From contig NZ_JAUSXB010000001.1 in NCBI RefSeq assembly GCF_030823375.1, positions 3,658,001 through 3,722,000 of the forward strand: 64,000 nucleotides of DNA, in the 5' to 3' direction. The DNA comes from Pseudarthrobacter siccitolerans (GTDB taxonomy: Bacteria; Actinomycetota; Actinomycetes; Actinomycetales; Micrococcaceae). Below, piece after piece: positions 1-11,683 of the stretch. Both the position numbers and the translations under genes were made by a program. Under the pieces are notes generated by a model. It made no database searches, was not told the origin of the DNA, and was given only the letters and a program-made list of their open reading frames with translations. The number at the start of each line of letters is the position of its first letter. The first letter of the stretch is position 1.

Positions 1-1
1 C

Positions 2-508
2 GTCGGGCTGGGAATCCTGGCACCGGGGCCCGCCTCGGCAGCCACATCGTATTGCGGTCTCACATGGGGATCCCTGGCCAAAACCGGGCCGGATCTGAGC
101 ACCGCCTCCGTCACCAACGTCCGCACGGGGCAGCATTACTGCTTCGACCGGATGGTGGTCGACCTCAACGGCCCCGTCAAGGGCTACACCGTCCGCTACG
201 TCCCGGACATCGTCCAGGACGGCTCCGGCTTCACCATTCCGGTGCAGGGCAATGCTCGCCTGCAGGTCACCGTGAACGCACCCTCCTACGACCAGAACGG
301 CAACGTCACCTACAACCCCGCCGCCAAGGCCGAGCTGTCCAACGTGGCCGGCTACCAGACCTTCCGGCAGGTGGTCTACGCCGGAAGCTTCGAGGGTTAC
401 ACCAGTATCGGTATGGGCGTCCGCGCCCGGCTGCCGTTCCGGGTCCTGACACTGGACGGCCCGGGTTCGGGGTCCCGGCTGATAGTGGACGTGGCCCACT
501 TCTGGTGA
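2..508 (+). CDS. Secreted protein with AMIN-like domain, 5' end missing
   Basis: The reading frame is open from the window edge, so the start codon and most of the signal peptide lie upstream. The first visible residues (GILAPGPASAA) look like the end of a Sec signal peptide with an A-x-A cleavage site, followed by about 150 mature residues. The pattern of a Cys-rich start, FDRMVVDLNGPVKGY and a closing LIVDVAH strand matches the AMIN-like domain found in many actinobacterial exported or lipid-anchored proteins of unknown function. A strong bidirectional terminator follows 40 bases after the stop. The role is unknown; cell-wall association is inferred from the AMIN name only. Confidence 0.7.
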   Translation, partial: VGLGILAPGPASAATSYCGLTWGSLAKTGPDLSTASVTNVRTGQHYCFDRMVVDLNGPVKGYTVRYVPDIVQDGSGFTIPVQGNARLQVTVNAPSYDQNGNVTYNPAAKAELSNVAGYQTFRQVVYAGSFEGYTSIGMGVRARLPFRVLTLDGPGSGSRLIVDVAHFW

Positions 509-544
509 CGATCACTGCACGGCGACAACCGTGCAGCGGTAACC

Positions 545-595
545 GCAAAAAAGGGTGCCGCACCCCGCTGATCCGGGATGCGGCACCTTTTTCCG
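545..595. terminator. Bidirectional intrinsic terminator
   Basis: Nine-base stem GGTGCCGCA/TGCGGCACC, flanked by an A run on the left and a T run on the right. It sits between two convergent genes (the AMIN-like gene and the permease) and can serve both strands. Confidence 0.85.
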
Positions 596-610
596 TGCGC
601 TTGCTAGGCC

Positions 611-2164
611 CTATTCCGGCACCACCAGGGCCGGGGTGTCCTGCTTCAGGGTCTCGCCGCGGAAAAAGCCGGGGTGCGTGCGGGACATGACGAGCATGAC
701 GACGGCGCCCAAGGCCAGGATGCCGATGCCCAGGATGAACACCAGGCCCACGCCGAAGACCTCGGAACCACTGCCGAACTCCGGCGCCAGGCTGTCCACG
801 GCGGTCTGGGCGAACACCACGAACAGGCCCACGCCGCCCACCACCGGGCAAACCAGCCGGAGCACGAAGTGGCGCACGCTGTTGAACAGGCTGTGGCGGA
901 AGTACCAGGTGCAGGCCAGTGCGGTGAGGCCGTAGTAGAAGCAGATCATCAGGCCCAGGGCCAGGATGGTGTCGTTCAGGACGTTTTCGCTGAGCACGTG
1001 CATCACCGCGTAGAACCCCGCGGACAGGATGCCGGCCGCGATGGTGGCGTAGCCCGGTGTCGCAAAGCGCTTGCTCACGCGGCTGAACGGTTCCGGCAGC
1101 GCCCCGTAGTGGGCCATGGCCAGCAGGCTCCTCGATGGCGACATGAACGTGGACTGCAGGGAAGCCGCGGAGCTGGAGAGCACGGCGAGGGACATCAGGA
1201 TGGCGAACGGTCCCATGATGGGCGAGGCCAGTGCCGTGAAGATGTTCTCGTGGTTTTCGACGTTGTTCAGGCCGTTGCCGGTATCACCCACGCCGGCGAA
1301 CATCATGGTGGCGATGCTGACCAGGAGGTAGATGGCCAGGACGATGACAGCCGTCAGGGTGCCGGCCACGCCGGCGGTCTTCTTGCCGTTGGCGGTTTCC
1401 TCGTTGACCGTCAGGCAGACGTCCCAGCCCCAGTACACAAAGATGGACAGGGAGATGCCGGCGGCGATCTGGCCGAAGGTTTCGATCTTGGTGACGTCGA
1501 ACCAGTCCCAGCTGAACGGGATCGCCGTTTCAGACGCGGACCAGTTGGCGAACGCCATGCCCACGAACAGGCCCAGCACCAGCAGCTGGAACCCCACCAG
1601 GCCGTACTGCACCACTTTGGTGGTGTGCAGGCCGCGGTAGCTGACCCACACTGCAAGGGCCACGAACACGAAGCAGGTGAGCACGTTCAGCGGCTTGTTG
1701 GCTGCGAGGTCAGCCAGTTCGGGTGAACCGGTGAGCTGGGAGAGGAAGAGGTAGAAGAAGTCGACGGCGACCCCGGCCAGGTTGGACAGGACGATGATGT
1801 TGGCTGCGAGGAGGCCCCATCCGCCCATCCAGCCCACCCAGGGGCCGAACGCTTTGGTGACCCACGTGAAGGTGGTGCCGCTGTCCGGGGAGTCGGCGTT
1901 GAGCTCCCGGTAGGCCAGGGACACCAGGATCATCGGGATGAACCCAATGAGGAAGATGACGGGCAGTTGCAGCCCTGCTTCGTTGACGGTGGGGCCCAGC
2001 GCGCTGGTGAGCGTGTAGGCCGGGGCGATGGTGGAAATACCAAGGACGACGACGGCGAGGAGTCCCAGCTGCCCGCCCTTCAGGCCCTTGGGGCTAATGC
2101 CGTGGGCGGTGCCGGAGGCATGCCCGCCTGCGGCGGGGGTACCGGTGCGGATGGTTTCTGTCAT
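611..2164 (-). CDS. APC-family amino acid/polyamine permease
   Basis: A 517-residue inner-membrane transporter of the amino acid-polyamine-organocation (APC) superfamily. The first membrane segment starts near residue 33 with the typical GISTIAPAYTLTS consensus, and about 12 hydrophobic segments follow. It is the last gene of a leftward three-gene operon. Its ATG overlaps the stop of the agmatine deiminase gene by four bases (ATGA), so the two are probably translationally coupled. The context suggests import of agmatine, putrescine or a related amine, or agmatine/putrescine exchange. The substrate cannot be read from sequence, so this is inference from neighbours. Confidence 0.88.
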   Translation of the reverse strand: MTETIRTGTPAAGGHASGTAHGISPKGLKGGQLGLLAVVVLGISTIAPAYTLTSALGPTVNEAGLQLPVIFLIGFIPMILVSLAYRELNADSPDSGTTFTWVTKAFGPWVGWMGGWGLLAANIIVLSNLAGVAVDFFYLFLSQLTGSPELADLAANKPLNVLTCFVFVALAVWVSYRGLHTTKVVQYGLVGFQLLVLGLFVGMAFANWSASETAIPFSWDWFDVTKIETFGQIAAGISLSIFVYWGWDVCLTVNEETANGKKTAGVAGTLTAVIVLAIYLLVSIATMMFAGVGDTGNGLNNVENHENIFTALASPIMGPFAILMSLAVLSSSAASLQSTFMSPSRSLLAMAHYGALPEPFSRVSKRFATPGYATIAAGILSAGFYAVMHVLSENVLNDTILALGLMICFYYGLTALACTWYFRHSLFNSVRHFVLRLVCPVVGGVGLFVVFAQTAVDSLAPEFGSGSEVFGVGLVFILGIGILALGAVVMLVMSRTHPGFFRGETLKQDTPALVVPE

Positions 2165-3231
2165 GACACCACTTTCTGGGAGGCAGCGGGCTGCTGTTGG
2201 GTGATGCAGTGGATCCCCCCGCCGCGGGCAAAAAGCTTGCGCGCGTCGATGGCGACAATACGCCGTCCGGGGTAGGCCTCCGCCAGGATCTGCAGGGCCT
2301 TGTCGTCCTGGGGGTCGTTGAAGCTGCAGGCGATGACGCCGCCGTTGACCACCACGTGATTGATGTAGCTGTAGTCCACAAAGCCCTCATCGTCCCGCAG
2401 GGTTTCGGGGGCGGGGACCTCGATGATCTTCCACTGCCGGCCGGCGGCGTCGGTGGTGCCCCGGAGGAAGTCGATGATTTCCCGGGAGACCTCGAAATCG
2501 GGGTGTTCCGGGTTTTCCTGGGAGTGGACCAGGAGCGTGCCGGGCGAGGGGATCGCGGCCACAATATCCACGTGGCCGCGGGTGCCGAACCGCTCCGAGT
2601 CCCGGGTCAGGCCGCGCGGCAGCCACACCACATGGGTGGCGCCGATGGTGCGGGCAAGTTCCCGCTCGACGTCGGCCCGGCTGAGGTCCGGATTGCGTCC
2701 GGGATCCAGCTGCACGGTTTCCGTCACCAGCACCGTTCCCTGGCCGTCCACCTGGATGCCGCCGCCCTCGTTGACCAGTGCTGACACGATGTGCCGGGCT
2801 GCGGAGCGGCCGGCCACCTCGCCGGCGATCAGCGCGTCCTTGTCCCACTGCGCCCAGTCCTGGCCGCCCCAGCCGTTGAACACCCAGTCCACGGCACCGA
2901 GCCGGCCGTCGCCGTCCAGGACGAACGTGGGCCCGATGTCGCGCATCCATGCATCATTCAGCGGGGCGGCGAGCACCTCAACGTCAGGGTGCAGGTAGGC
3001 GGCGGCCGTGCCGACGTCGTCGGGATCCACCACCATGGTGACCGGCTGGAACTCGACGGCGGCGTTCGCCACGGCAGCCCAGGTGGACCTGGCAGCATGG
3101 GCGGCCTCCGCGGATTCGCCGAGCGTGTAGCCGCCAGCCGGGAAAGCCATCCACAGCCGCTCCTGGCGGGCAGTTTCGGCAGGCATCCGCCACTGCCCGG
3201 TGCTGGCTGCGGCCTGCTGCAGCGCGGTCAT
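2161..3231 (-). CDS. aguA: Agmatine deiminase (agmatine iminohydrolase)
   Basis: A 356-residue cytoplasmic enzyme that hydrolyses agmatine to N-carbamoylputrescine and ammonia. It belongs to the peptidyl-arginine-deiminase-like fold. Visible signatures are LNDAWMRDIGPTF near residues 91-103, GHVDIVA with the catalytic His, and GGGIHCITQQ with the catalytic Cys at about residue 342. The frame is open much further upstream, but the ATG at 3231 overlaps the stop of the upstream nitrilase gene (ATGA) and gives the family length. Stop and start overlap on both sides, so the three genes form one coupled operon for agmatine use. Confidence 0.93.
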   Translation of the reverse strand: MTALQQAAASTGQWRMPAETARQERLWMAFPAGGYTLGESAEAAHAARSTWAAVANAAVEFQPVTMVVDPDDVGTAAAYLHPDVEVLAAPLNDAWMRDIGPTFVLDGDGRLGAVDWVFNGWGGQDWAQWDKDALIAGEVAGRSAARHIVSALVNEGGGIQVDGQGTVLVTETVQLDPGRNPDLSRADVERELARTIGATHVVWLPRGLTRDSERFGTRGHVDIVAAIPSPGTLLVHSQENPEHPDFEVSREIIDFLRGTTDAAGRQWKIIEVPAPETLRDDEGFVDYSYINHVVVNGGVIACSFNDPQDDKALQILAEAYPGRRIVAIDARKLFARGGGIHCITQQQPAASQKVVS

Positions 3232-4256
3232 GAGCAGGCCTCTGCGAAGCCGCGCTCGCCGCCCAGGAGTTCGTTCGGGCGGACGGGTTCGGTGAGGCGG
3301 GCGTAGGTGTCCGGGCGGCGGGTGGCCAGGAACGGGAACAGGGTCAGCCAGTCCTTCCGCTGGTCCAGGTCGAGGTCGGCCACGAGGACCGCGGACTCGT
3401 CCCGCGGCGCTTGGGCAAGGATCCGGCCGTAGGGATCGGAGATGAAGGACGAGCCGTAGAAGTTCAGGGTCCCTTCGCTGCCCCACCGGTTCGGGGCGAT
3501 CATGAACAGGCCGTTGGCAATGCCGTTGCCCACGATGACCTGCTGCCACAGCGGCTGGGTGTCGAAGTCCGGGTGGTCCGGTTCGGAGCCGATCGCGGTG
3601 GGGTAGACCAGGATTTCCGCCCCGCCCAGGGAGTACAGCCGTGCGACCTCGGGGAACCATTCGTCCCAGCAGGTGGGCATTCCCAGCCGGGCGCCGCCAA
3701 GTTCCGCGGGAGCGTGGACTTCATAGGCGTCGGCGGCGGCCGGTCCCTGGCGGAAGAACTTGTCCTCGTAGTATCCGGCGGTGACGGGGATGTGGAGCTT
3801 GTGCGTCCGGGCCAGGAGCTCTCCTTCAGGGGAGACCAGGATGGCGGTGTTCAAGCCCAGGCCGTCGTCCGTGCCGTCCGGGTCTCCCGCGCGCTGGTAC
3901 AGGGACGCATGCACGGATACTCCGTGGCGGCGGGCAGCATCGGCGGCGAAACGGAAGGTGGGGCCGGTGAGCAGGTCTTCGGCGGTGTCCGAGGGCCGGG
4001 TTCGGGTGGGGCCTTCGGACGGGTCGTTGTGCGGGCGGGTGTCTGCCGGGTAGCGCGAAAGCGTCAACTCCGGCAGGAAGACCACGGAGGCTCCCAGCCG
4101 TGCGGCCCGGCCGATGCCCTCGTCCAGTTCGGCCTCGACGGCGGCGCTGTCCGCTTGCCACCGGTGCTGGACCACGCCGACGCGCAGGGAGGGCCGGGCG
4201 GACGGCGTTGTCCGGGCCAGGGAAGCGGGTGCGCCGAGGCAGGAAATTTCAATCAT
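3228..4256 (-). CDS. aguB: N-carbamoylputrescine amidohydrolase (nitrilase family)
   Basis: A 342-residue carbon-nitrogen hydrolase that converts N-carbamoylputrescine to putrescine, CO2 and ammonia, the step after agmatine deiminase. The Glu-Lys-Cys triad is visible: E63 in FLPELTLSRYP, K153 in THKLHIP and C196 in GMPTCWDEW. The frame stays open to 4334, but the ATG at 4256 has a GGAG ribosome site eight bases upstream and begins the normal nitrilase N-terminus, so it is preferred. This is the first gene of the operon. Two operator-like palindromes lie 30-100 bases upstream and probably control it. Confidence 0.92.
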   Translation of the reverse strand: MIEISCLGAPASLARTTPSARPSLRVGVVQHRWQADSAAVEAELDEGIGRAARLGASVVFLPELTLSRYPADTRPHNDPSEGPTRTRPSDTAEDLLTGPTFRFAADAARRHGVSVHASLYQRAGDPDGTDDGLGLNTAILVSPEGELLARTHKLHIPVTAGYYEDKFFRQGPAAADAYEVHAPAELGGARLGMPTCWDEWFPEVARLYSLGGAEILVYPTAIGSEPDHPDFDTQPLWQQVIVGNGIANGLFMIAPNRWGSEGTLNFYGSSFISDPYGRILAQAPRDESAVLVADLDLDQRKDWLTLFPFLATRRPDTYARLTEPVRPNELLGGERGFAEACS

Positions 4257-4284
4257 GTTTGCTACTCCAGTGAGACGACGGTCA

Positions 4285-4307
4285 CTAAATGAATGACGTT
4301 CATTTAG
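4285..4307. promoter_or_regulatory. Palindromic operator, copy 1, upstream of the agmatine operon
   Basis: Perfect nine-base inverted repeat CTAAATGAA-TGACG-TTCATTTAG, 29 bases before the aguB start. Size and symmetry fit a dimeric repressor such as a TetR-family protein, but no regulator gene is adjacent. A closely similar second copy lies 54 bases further upstream. Confidence 0.6.
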
Positions 4308-4342
4308 TATGAGGTGCGACGGGCGCGGATGCAAGGGGAAAT

Positions 4343-4360
4343 ATGAATCACGTTCTTTTA
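4343..4360. promoter_or_regulatory. Operator copy 2 between aguB and dps
   Basis: ATGAATCACGTTCTTTTA matches 16 of 18 positions of the core of the perfect palindrome at 4289-4306. The two copies lie on the same phase, 54 bases apart (about five helical turns), in the intergenic region shared with the divergent dps gene. Confidence 0.5.
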
Positions 4361-4470
4361 TGTCGGCTGATGGGGAGTTAGTAAGCTCACTGAGAAATTG
4401 CCGTACGCCCCTCTGTTGCTCGATGAAGGGCTGGTAGCGTCGGGATTACTGGACCAATCGAGGAGGATGC

Positions 4471-4950
4471 ATGAAAGCTTCACCGACACTGACCAACAAC
4501 CTGCAGGCTGTGCTCGCGGACCTGATCGAACTGCACATCCAGGGCAAGCAGGCCCACTGGAACATCGTGGGAACCAACTTCCGTGACCTTCACCTGCAGT
4601 TGGATGAGATCGTGGACGCCGCCCGCCAGTTTGCCGATGATGCTGCCGAGCGGATGCGGGCACTGCACGCCCTGCCGGACGGGCGCAGTTCCACCGTGGC
4701 TGAATCCACCAGCCTCGCTCCTTTTCCCGAGGGCCTCATCAGTACCAAGGACGCCATCGAGCGCATTGTTGCCGCCCTTGAGGCTGCGGTAGGCACCATG
4801 CGCAAGGTCCATGACGAGGTGGACGAGGAGGATCCCACGACGGCGGACCTCCTGCACGAGTTCATTGCCAAACTCGAGCAGTTCGCATGGATGGTCAATG
4901 CCGAGACCATGAAGGCCACCGCGAGCGTCACCGCCCCGGACGCGCAGTAG
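4471..4950 (+). CDS. dps: Dps-family ferritin-like DNA-protection protein
   Basis: A 159-residue Dps/miniferritin. Dps dodecamers oxidise and store iron using peroxide and can bind DNA in stress. The inter-subunit ferroxidase ligands are recognisable in GKQAHWNIVG (His) and HLQLDEIVDAARQFADDAAERM-type helix spacing (Asp, Glu). The start has a strong AGGAGG ribosome site seven bases upstream. A good terminator follows at 4976. The gene is divergent from the agmatine operon; a shared regulator is possible but not shown. Confidence 0.92.
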   Translation: MKASPTLTNNLQAVLADLIELHIQGKQAHWNIVGTNFRDLHLQLDEIVDAARQFADDAAERMRALHALPDGRSSTVAESTSLAPFPEGLISTKDAIERIVAALEAAVGTMRKVHDEVDEEDPTTADLLHEFIAKLEQFAWMVNAETMKATASVTAPDAQ

Positions 4951-4975
4951 CCCGTTCCGGCGCACGTAGCTATCC

Positions 4976-5021
4976 AGCGCCCGGCTCCGGACTTCCTGTC
5001 CGGACCCGGGCGCTGCGTTTT
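4976..5021. terminator. Terminator after dps
   Basis: Long hairpin with outer stem AGCGCCCGG/CCGGGCGCT and inner stem TCCGGAC/GTCCGGA, followed by GCGTTTT. It separates dps from the convergent exporter gene. Confidence 0.75.
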
Positions 5022-5050
5022 GCCGGGAAGTATTCAGGCGGCGTGCTGCC

Positions 5051-6631
5051 TTATCCGGCCTTGGGCACTTGCCGCAGGACGACGGCGGCAAGTACTGCCG
5101 CCGTCGCCATCAGCACCAGCCCGATCGCCGCAGTGACGTGCACACCCGAGTCGAAGGCTGAGCCGGCGGCCTGCCGGACGGCATCCGCCAGGGGAGCAGG
5201 CAGTCCCGCTGCCAGGTCCATGGCTCCGGCCAGAGTCTCGCCGGCATGGGCGGTGCCCTGGCCGCCGGCAGCTTCCGCGACGCCGGCCGGCAGATGCAGG
5301 TTGTGCTGGTAGGAGGCCGTGAGGATCGAGCCCAGCACCGCGGTGCCCAGCAGGGCGCCCACCTCGTACCCCGTCTCAGAGATAGCCGATGCCGCACCGG
5401 ATTTTTCCGCCGGCACGCTGCCCAGGATGAGGTCATTGGAGATGGTCTCCGCCGTCCCCACGCCCAGCGCCAGGACCAGCAGCGCTGCGAGCAGGAGCGC
5501 CGGCCCGTTGGAATGGCTCCCGAAAGTCACCAGGCTGTACCCGCCGGCGCTCATGCCGAGTCCGGCTGCCACCACAAAGCCGGGACGGACCTTGCGGACC
5601 AGGGGCACCACCGCCAGGCCTGCCGCCACGGTAGCCAGCAGCGCCGGAATCATGGCCATTCCTGCGGCCGAAGGGGACATGCCTTCGAGGAGTTGCAGGT
5701 GCTGGGCCAGGAAGAGGATAAAGCCGTTGAAGGAGAACAGGGCAAGGACGTTCGCCGTGATGGCCGTGCTGAACACCCGGTTTTGGAACAGGGACATGTC
5801 CAGCAAGGGGCTGTCCAGCCGCTGTTGCCGGCGGACGAACGCGGCGCCCATGGCCAGTCCGAAGGCTATGCTTCCCAGGGCCAGGGGTGCCGGTCCCTTG
5901 GTGGCGTATTCCTTGATGCCGTAGACCACCGGCACCATGGTCAGCAGCGAGAGCAGGATACTCGGCGCGTCCACCCTGCCCGGCGAGGGGTCCCGGGATT
6001 CCGGAATGAACGCCGGGCCGAAAGCCAGCAGCGGCAACATGATGGGCACCGCCACCAGGAGCACCGCTCCCCACCAAAATTGTTCCACGAGCCACCCGCC
6101 GAAGATCGGCCCGAGGGCCGCGCCGCCGGAAAACCCGGCCGCCCAGATGGCGATTGCCAGCCGGCGGCGGTTGGGGTCCGGGAAGATGTTGCGGATCAGG
6201 GACAGTGTGGAGGGCATCAGCATCGCGCCGAAGAAACCCAGGGCGGCCCGGCCCGCTATCAGCCAGCCGGCAGTGGGGGCGAATGCCGTTGCGGCTGACA
6301 CTGCCGCGAAGCCGATGCTGCCGATGATCAGGAGCCGGCGCCGTCCGATCCGGTCGCCCAGGCTCCCCATGGCAACGAGCAGTCCCGCCAGCACCAGCGG
6401 GTAGGCGTCCACGATCCACAGAAGTTCCACGCCGGAGGTGCCTAGGGCCCGGGCAATCGCCGGCAGGGCAAACGTCAGGGCTGTGTTGTCGACGGCGACG
6501 AGCAGGACCGGGAACATCAGCAGTCCCAGGGCAAGCCAGTCGCGCCAGGTGCCCCGGGTTAAATCAGGGTGGCGGGCTGCCGGGGCCTTCAGTGTGGTTC
6601 GGTCCTGCTGCGGGGTGGAGAAAGCGGTCAT
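5051..6631 (-). CDS. MFS drug exporter, DHA2 (14-segment) family
   Basis: A 526-residue major facilitator protein of the drug:proton antiporter-2 type, related to QacA/SmvA exporters of cationic and lipophilic compounds. Family motifs are present: VDNTALTFALPAIA in segment 1, GSLGDRIGRRRLL (motif A, residues 89-101) and GAALGPIFGGWL (motif C). Length and hydrophobic pattern fit 14 membrane segments. It is divergent from a TetR gene across a 28-base palindrome that covers the exporter's promoter region, the usual arrangement for ligand-induced efflux. The substrate is unknown. Confidence 0.9.
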   Translation of the reverse strand: MTAFSTPQQDRTTLKAPAARHPDLTRGTWRDWLALGLLMFPVLLVAVDNTALTFALPAIARALGTSGVELLWIVDAYPLVLAGLLVAMGSLGDRIGRRRLLIIGSIGFAAVSAATAFAPTAGWLIAGRAALGFFGAMLMPSTLSLIRNIFPDPNRRRLAIAIWAAGFSGGAALGPIFGGWLVEQFWWGAVLLVAVPIMLPLLAFGPAFIPESRDPSPGRVDAPSILLSLLTMVPVVYGIKEYATKGPAPLALGSIAFGLAMGAAFVRRQQRLDSPLLDMSLFQNRVFSTAITANVLALFSFNGFILFLAQHLQLLEGMSPSAAGMAMIPALLATVAAGLAVVPLVRKVRPGFVVAAGLGMSAGGYSLVTFGSHSNGPALLLAALLVLALGVGTAETISNDLILGSVPAEKSGAASAISETGYEVGALLGTAVLGSILTASYQHNLHLPAGVAEAAGGQGTAHAGETLAGAMDLAAGLPAPLADAVRQAAGSAFDSGVHVTAAIGLVLMATAAVLAAVVLRQVPKAG

Positions 6632-6636
6632 CCAAT

Positions 6637-6664
6637 TAACTATACCGTCCAGACGGTACAGTTA
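6637..6664. promoter_or_regulatory. TetR-type operator between exporter and regulator genes
   Basis: 28-base inverted repeat with half-sites TAACTATACCGTCC and TAACTGTACCGTCT (12 of 14 positions agree). The core TACCGTC/GACGGTA is of the type bound by TetR-family efflux repressors. It starts six bases before the exporter ATG and ends 23 bases before the regulator, so one bound dimer could repress both. Confidence 0.8.
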
Positions 6665-6686
6665 AGAAACGGGATCCGGACAATGC

Positions 6687-7238
6687 ATGATTGGAACCAT
6701 GGCCAGAAAACCCGTTGCGCGAGATGCAGTCCTCGATGCCTTTGAAGAACTCCTGATCGACGTGGGGGAGCGCGCCGCCACCCTGGACGCGGTGGCGAAA
6801 CGGGCAGGTGTCTCCAAAGGCGGGCTGCTGTACCACTTCCCCAACAAGGAGGCGCTGATCGCGGCGACCCTTGAGCGGCTGGACCGCCTGGCGGGGGAGG
6901 ATCTGGGCGTCATGGAATCCGCGCCCGAAGGCGCGGCGGCCTATTTCATCCGGTCATCGCTCTGGTCCGACACCCCCATGGACAGGTCCTTCGTGGCCGC
7001 CACGCGCCTCGCTGAAGTGGCCCACGAGGAGGCCCGCCGCCGCTTCGCCGCCATCCAGCGGCAATGGCTGGAGCTCATCGGCAGGGATGTGGGCCCGGCA
7101 ATGGCAAAGGCCGTGCTGTACATGGGGGACGGGCTGTACTTCAACGCCATGTGGGAGAGCGGGCCGTCCGGAAAGGCCGGCAACCGGCAGGCCGAGGTGG
7201 ACGAACTCCTGGCCGCCGTCGAGCGGCTCAGGGGCTAG
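6687..7238 (+). CDS. TetR/AcrR-family transcriptional regulator
   Basis: A 183-residue repressor with an N-terminal TetR helix-turn-helix (TLDAVAKRAGVSKGGLLYHFPNKEAL, about residues 32-57, in which the YHF-x-K signature is clear) and a variable C-terminal ligand domain. It probably represses the divergent DHA2 exporter and itself through the palindrome at 6637-6664. The start is uncertain: ATG 6687 and ATG 6699 (giving MARKPVARDAV) are both possible and neither has a strong ribosome site. Confidence 0.88.
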   Translation: MIGTMARKPVARDAVLDAFEELLIDVGERAATLDAVAKRAGVSKGGLLYHFPNKEALIAATLERLDRLAGEDLGVMESAPEGAAAYFIRSSLWSDTPMDRSFVAATRLAEVAHEEARRRFAAIQRQWLELIGRDVGPAMAKAVLYMGDGLYFNAMWESGPSGKAGNRQAEVDELLAAVERLRG

Positions 7239-7330
7239 CAGCCATTTGCTCCACGGCTGGCGGCATAGGAGAATTGGTCAATGTACGGGCCGCCTCCGGG
7301 CTCCCGTGACAACCCAAATGAATAGCCTTT

Positions 7331-7575
7331 GATCTGCGGCGGGAGAGTTCTGCCAGAAGGTACAAGCAGGCGCCGTAGGAGCAATACCTCCCCAGGAATC
7401 TCACAGGCCCATGTACCGCCGCGGCGAGGCACCTCTGGAAAGCAGCACGCTGTCCGCCCCGGTATCCGGTCCCGGATACTTGGACTGCCGTGCTCACCGA
7501 CGGTGCAAGCGGGGCCGGCGAAAGCAGGCACCGCGGAAACTCTCAGGTCCAGTTACAGAGCGGGGAGGACCCGAA
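7331..7575 (+). promoter_or_regulatory. Tandem glycine riboswitch upstream of gcvP
   Basis: The 380-base gap before gcvP holds two glycine (gcvT-motif) aptamers. Aptamer 1 is about 7337-7424: it has GCGGCGGGAGAG at the start, GCCGTAGGAGCAA in the middle and closes with ACCGCCGC. Aptamer 2 is about 7425-7575: TCTGGAAAG, GCCGGCGAAAGCA, AACTCTCAGG, closing with CAGAGCGG. Such tandem switches turn on glycine cleavage genes when glycine is high. No clear terminator stem was seen between aptamer 2 and the start codon, so control of translation initiation is the likelier mode (inference). Confidence 0.88.
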
Positions 7576-7618
7576 TCGATGTGGCGTACCCTTCGCCGCC
7601 TTAGTTATGGAGTTCCTC

Positions 7619-10507
<2,889 letters not shown>

Positions 10508-10518
10508 GGGCCCGGGCC

Positions 10519-11667
10519 ATGACTGAGAAGTACACCGCTCTTTACGAGGAGCACAAGAAGCTGGGAGCCTCCTTTACCGACTTCGGCGGCCGGCAGATGC
10601 CCCTGAAGTACAGCTCCGAGCTCGCCGAGCACCACGCCGTCCGCAAGAGCGCCGGGCTGTTCGACCTGTCCCACATGGGCGAGGTCTGGGTGACCGGCCC
10701 GGATGCGGCGGCGTTCCTGGATTATGCCCTCGTGGGAAAGATTTCCGCCATGCCGGTGGGCAAGGCAAAATACTCCCTCATCTGCAACGAGGCCGGTGGC
10801 ATCATCGACGACCTCATCACGTACCGCCAGCCCACAGCTGCCGACGGCACCGACGTTTTCCTTGTGGTTCCTAACGCGGGCAATGCCGGAGTGGTGGCTG
10901 CTGCCCTGGCCGGGCGGGCTGAAGGATTTGATGCCCAGGTCGACGACGCCTCCGCAGCCACCTCCCTGATCGCGGTCCAGGGCCCGAAAGCGCAGGAGCT
11001 GCTGCTCCGCCTGGTCCCCGCCGCCCAGCACGGCCTGGTGACCGAGCTGAAGTACTACGCCGCAGTGGAGGTTCCGATCCTCGTCGGCGGTACCGGACTG
11101 GACCTGCTGCTCGCCCGCACCGGCTACACCGGCGAGGACGGGTTCGAGATCTTTGTGTCCGACGACCACGCCGTCGGCCTGTGGCAGGCGCTCGTCGCCA
11201 TCGCGGACGACGGGGAGCTGACGCCCGCGGGCCTCGCCTGCCGCGACTCCCTCCGGCTCGAAGCGGGGATGCCCCTCTACGGGAACGAGCTCTCCCTGGA
11301 GGGTGACCCGTTCGCAGCAGGCCTGGGACCCGTCGTCGCACTGTCCAAGGAAGGCGACTTCGTGGGCAAGGCCGCACTGGCCGCCAAAAAGGAAGCAGGC
11401 GCCGGCAGCACCACCGGGCGCAGGCTCGTGGGGCTCAAGGGATTGGGCCGCCGCGCCGGCCGCGCCCACTACCCGGTCCTCAAGGATGGCAACGTCGTCG
11501 GCGAAGTCACTTCCGGCCAGCCCTCGCCCACCCTTGGCTATCCCGTGGCCATGGCCTACGTCGACGTTGAGCTCACCGGACCCGGCACGGCACTGGACAT
11601 CGATCTCCGCGGCAAAGCAGAGCCCTTCGAAGTCGTCGACCTCCCGTTCTACAAGCGCACCAGGTAG
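10519..11667 (+). CDS. gcvT: Aminomethyltransferase, T-protein of glycine cleavage
   Basis: A 382-residue tetrahydrofolate-dependent enzyme that takes the aminomethyl group from lipoyl-GcvH to form 5,10-methylene-THF and ammonia. The family signature GLFDLSHMGEVWVTG is near residues 46-60, and RTGYTGEDGFEIF and SLRLEAGMPLYGNEL are conserved folate-site and fold regions. It follows gcvP by 11 bases and shares its riboswitch-controlled transcript. The next gene of the pathway, gcvH, lies 578 bases away behind repetitive DNA. Confidence 0.95.
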   Translation: MTEKYTALYEEHKKLGASFTDFGGRQMPLKYSSELAEHHAVRKSAGLFDLSHMGEVWVTGPDAAAFLDYALVGKISAMPVGKAKYSLICNEAGGIIDDLITYRQPTAADGTDVFLVVPNAGNAGVVAAALAGRAEGFDAQVDDASAATSLIAVQGPKAQELLLRLVPAAQHGLVTELKYYAAVEVPILVGGTGLDLLLARTGYTGEDGFEIFVSDDHAVGLWQALVAIADDGELTPAGLACRDSLRLEAGMPLYGNELSLEGDPFAAGLGPVVALSKEGDFVGKAALAAKKEAGAGSTTGRRLVGLKGLGRRAGRAHYPVLKDGNVVGEVTSGQPSPTLGYPVAMAYVDVELTGPGTALDIDLRGKAEPFEVVDLPFYKRTR

Positions 11668-11683
11668 TTTCCGGTTTTTGGTT

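Noticed and set aside
2161..3660. 499-residue version of agmatine deiminase
   Set aside because: The extra N-terminus overlaps the nitrilase gene out of frame and is shadow sequence; the family start is at 3231 with a stop-start overlap.
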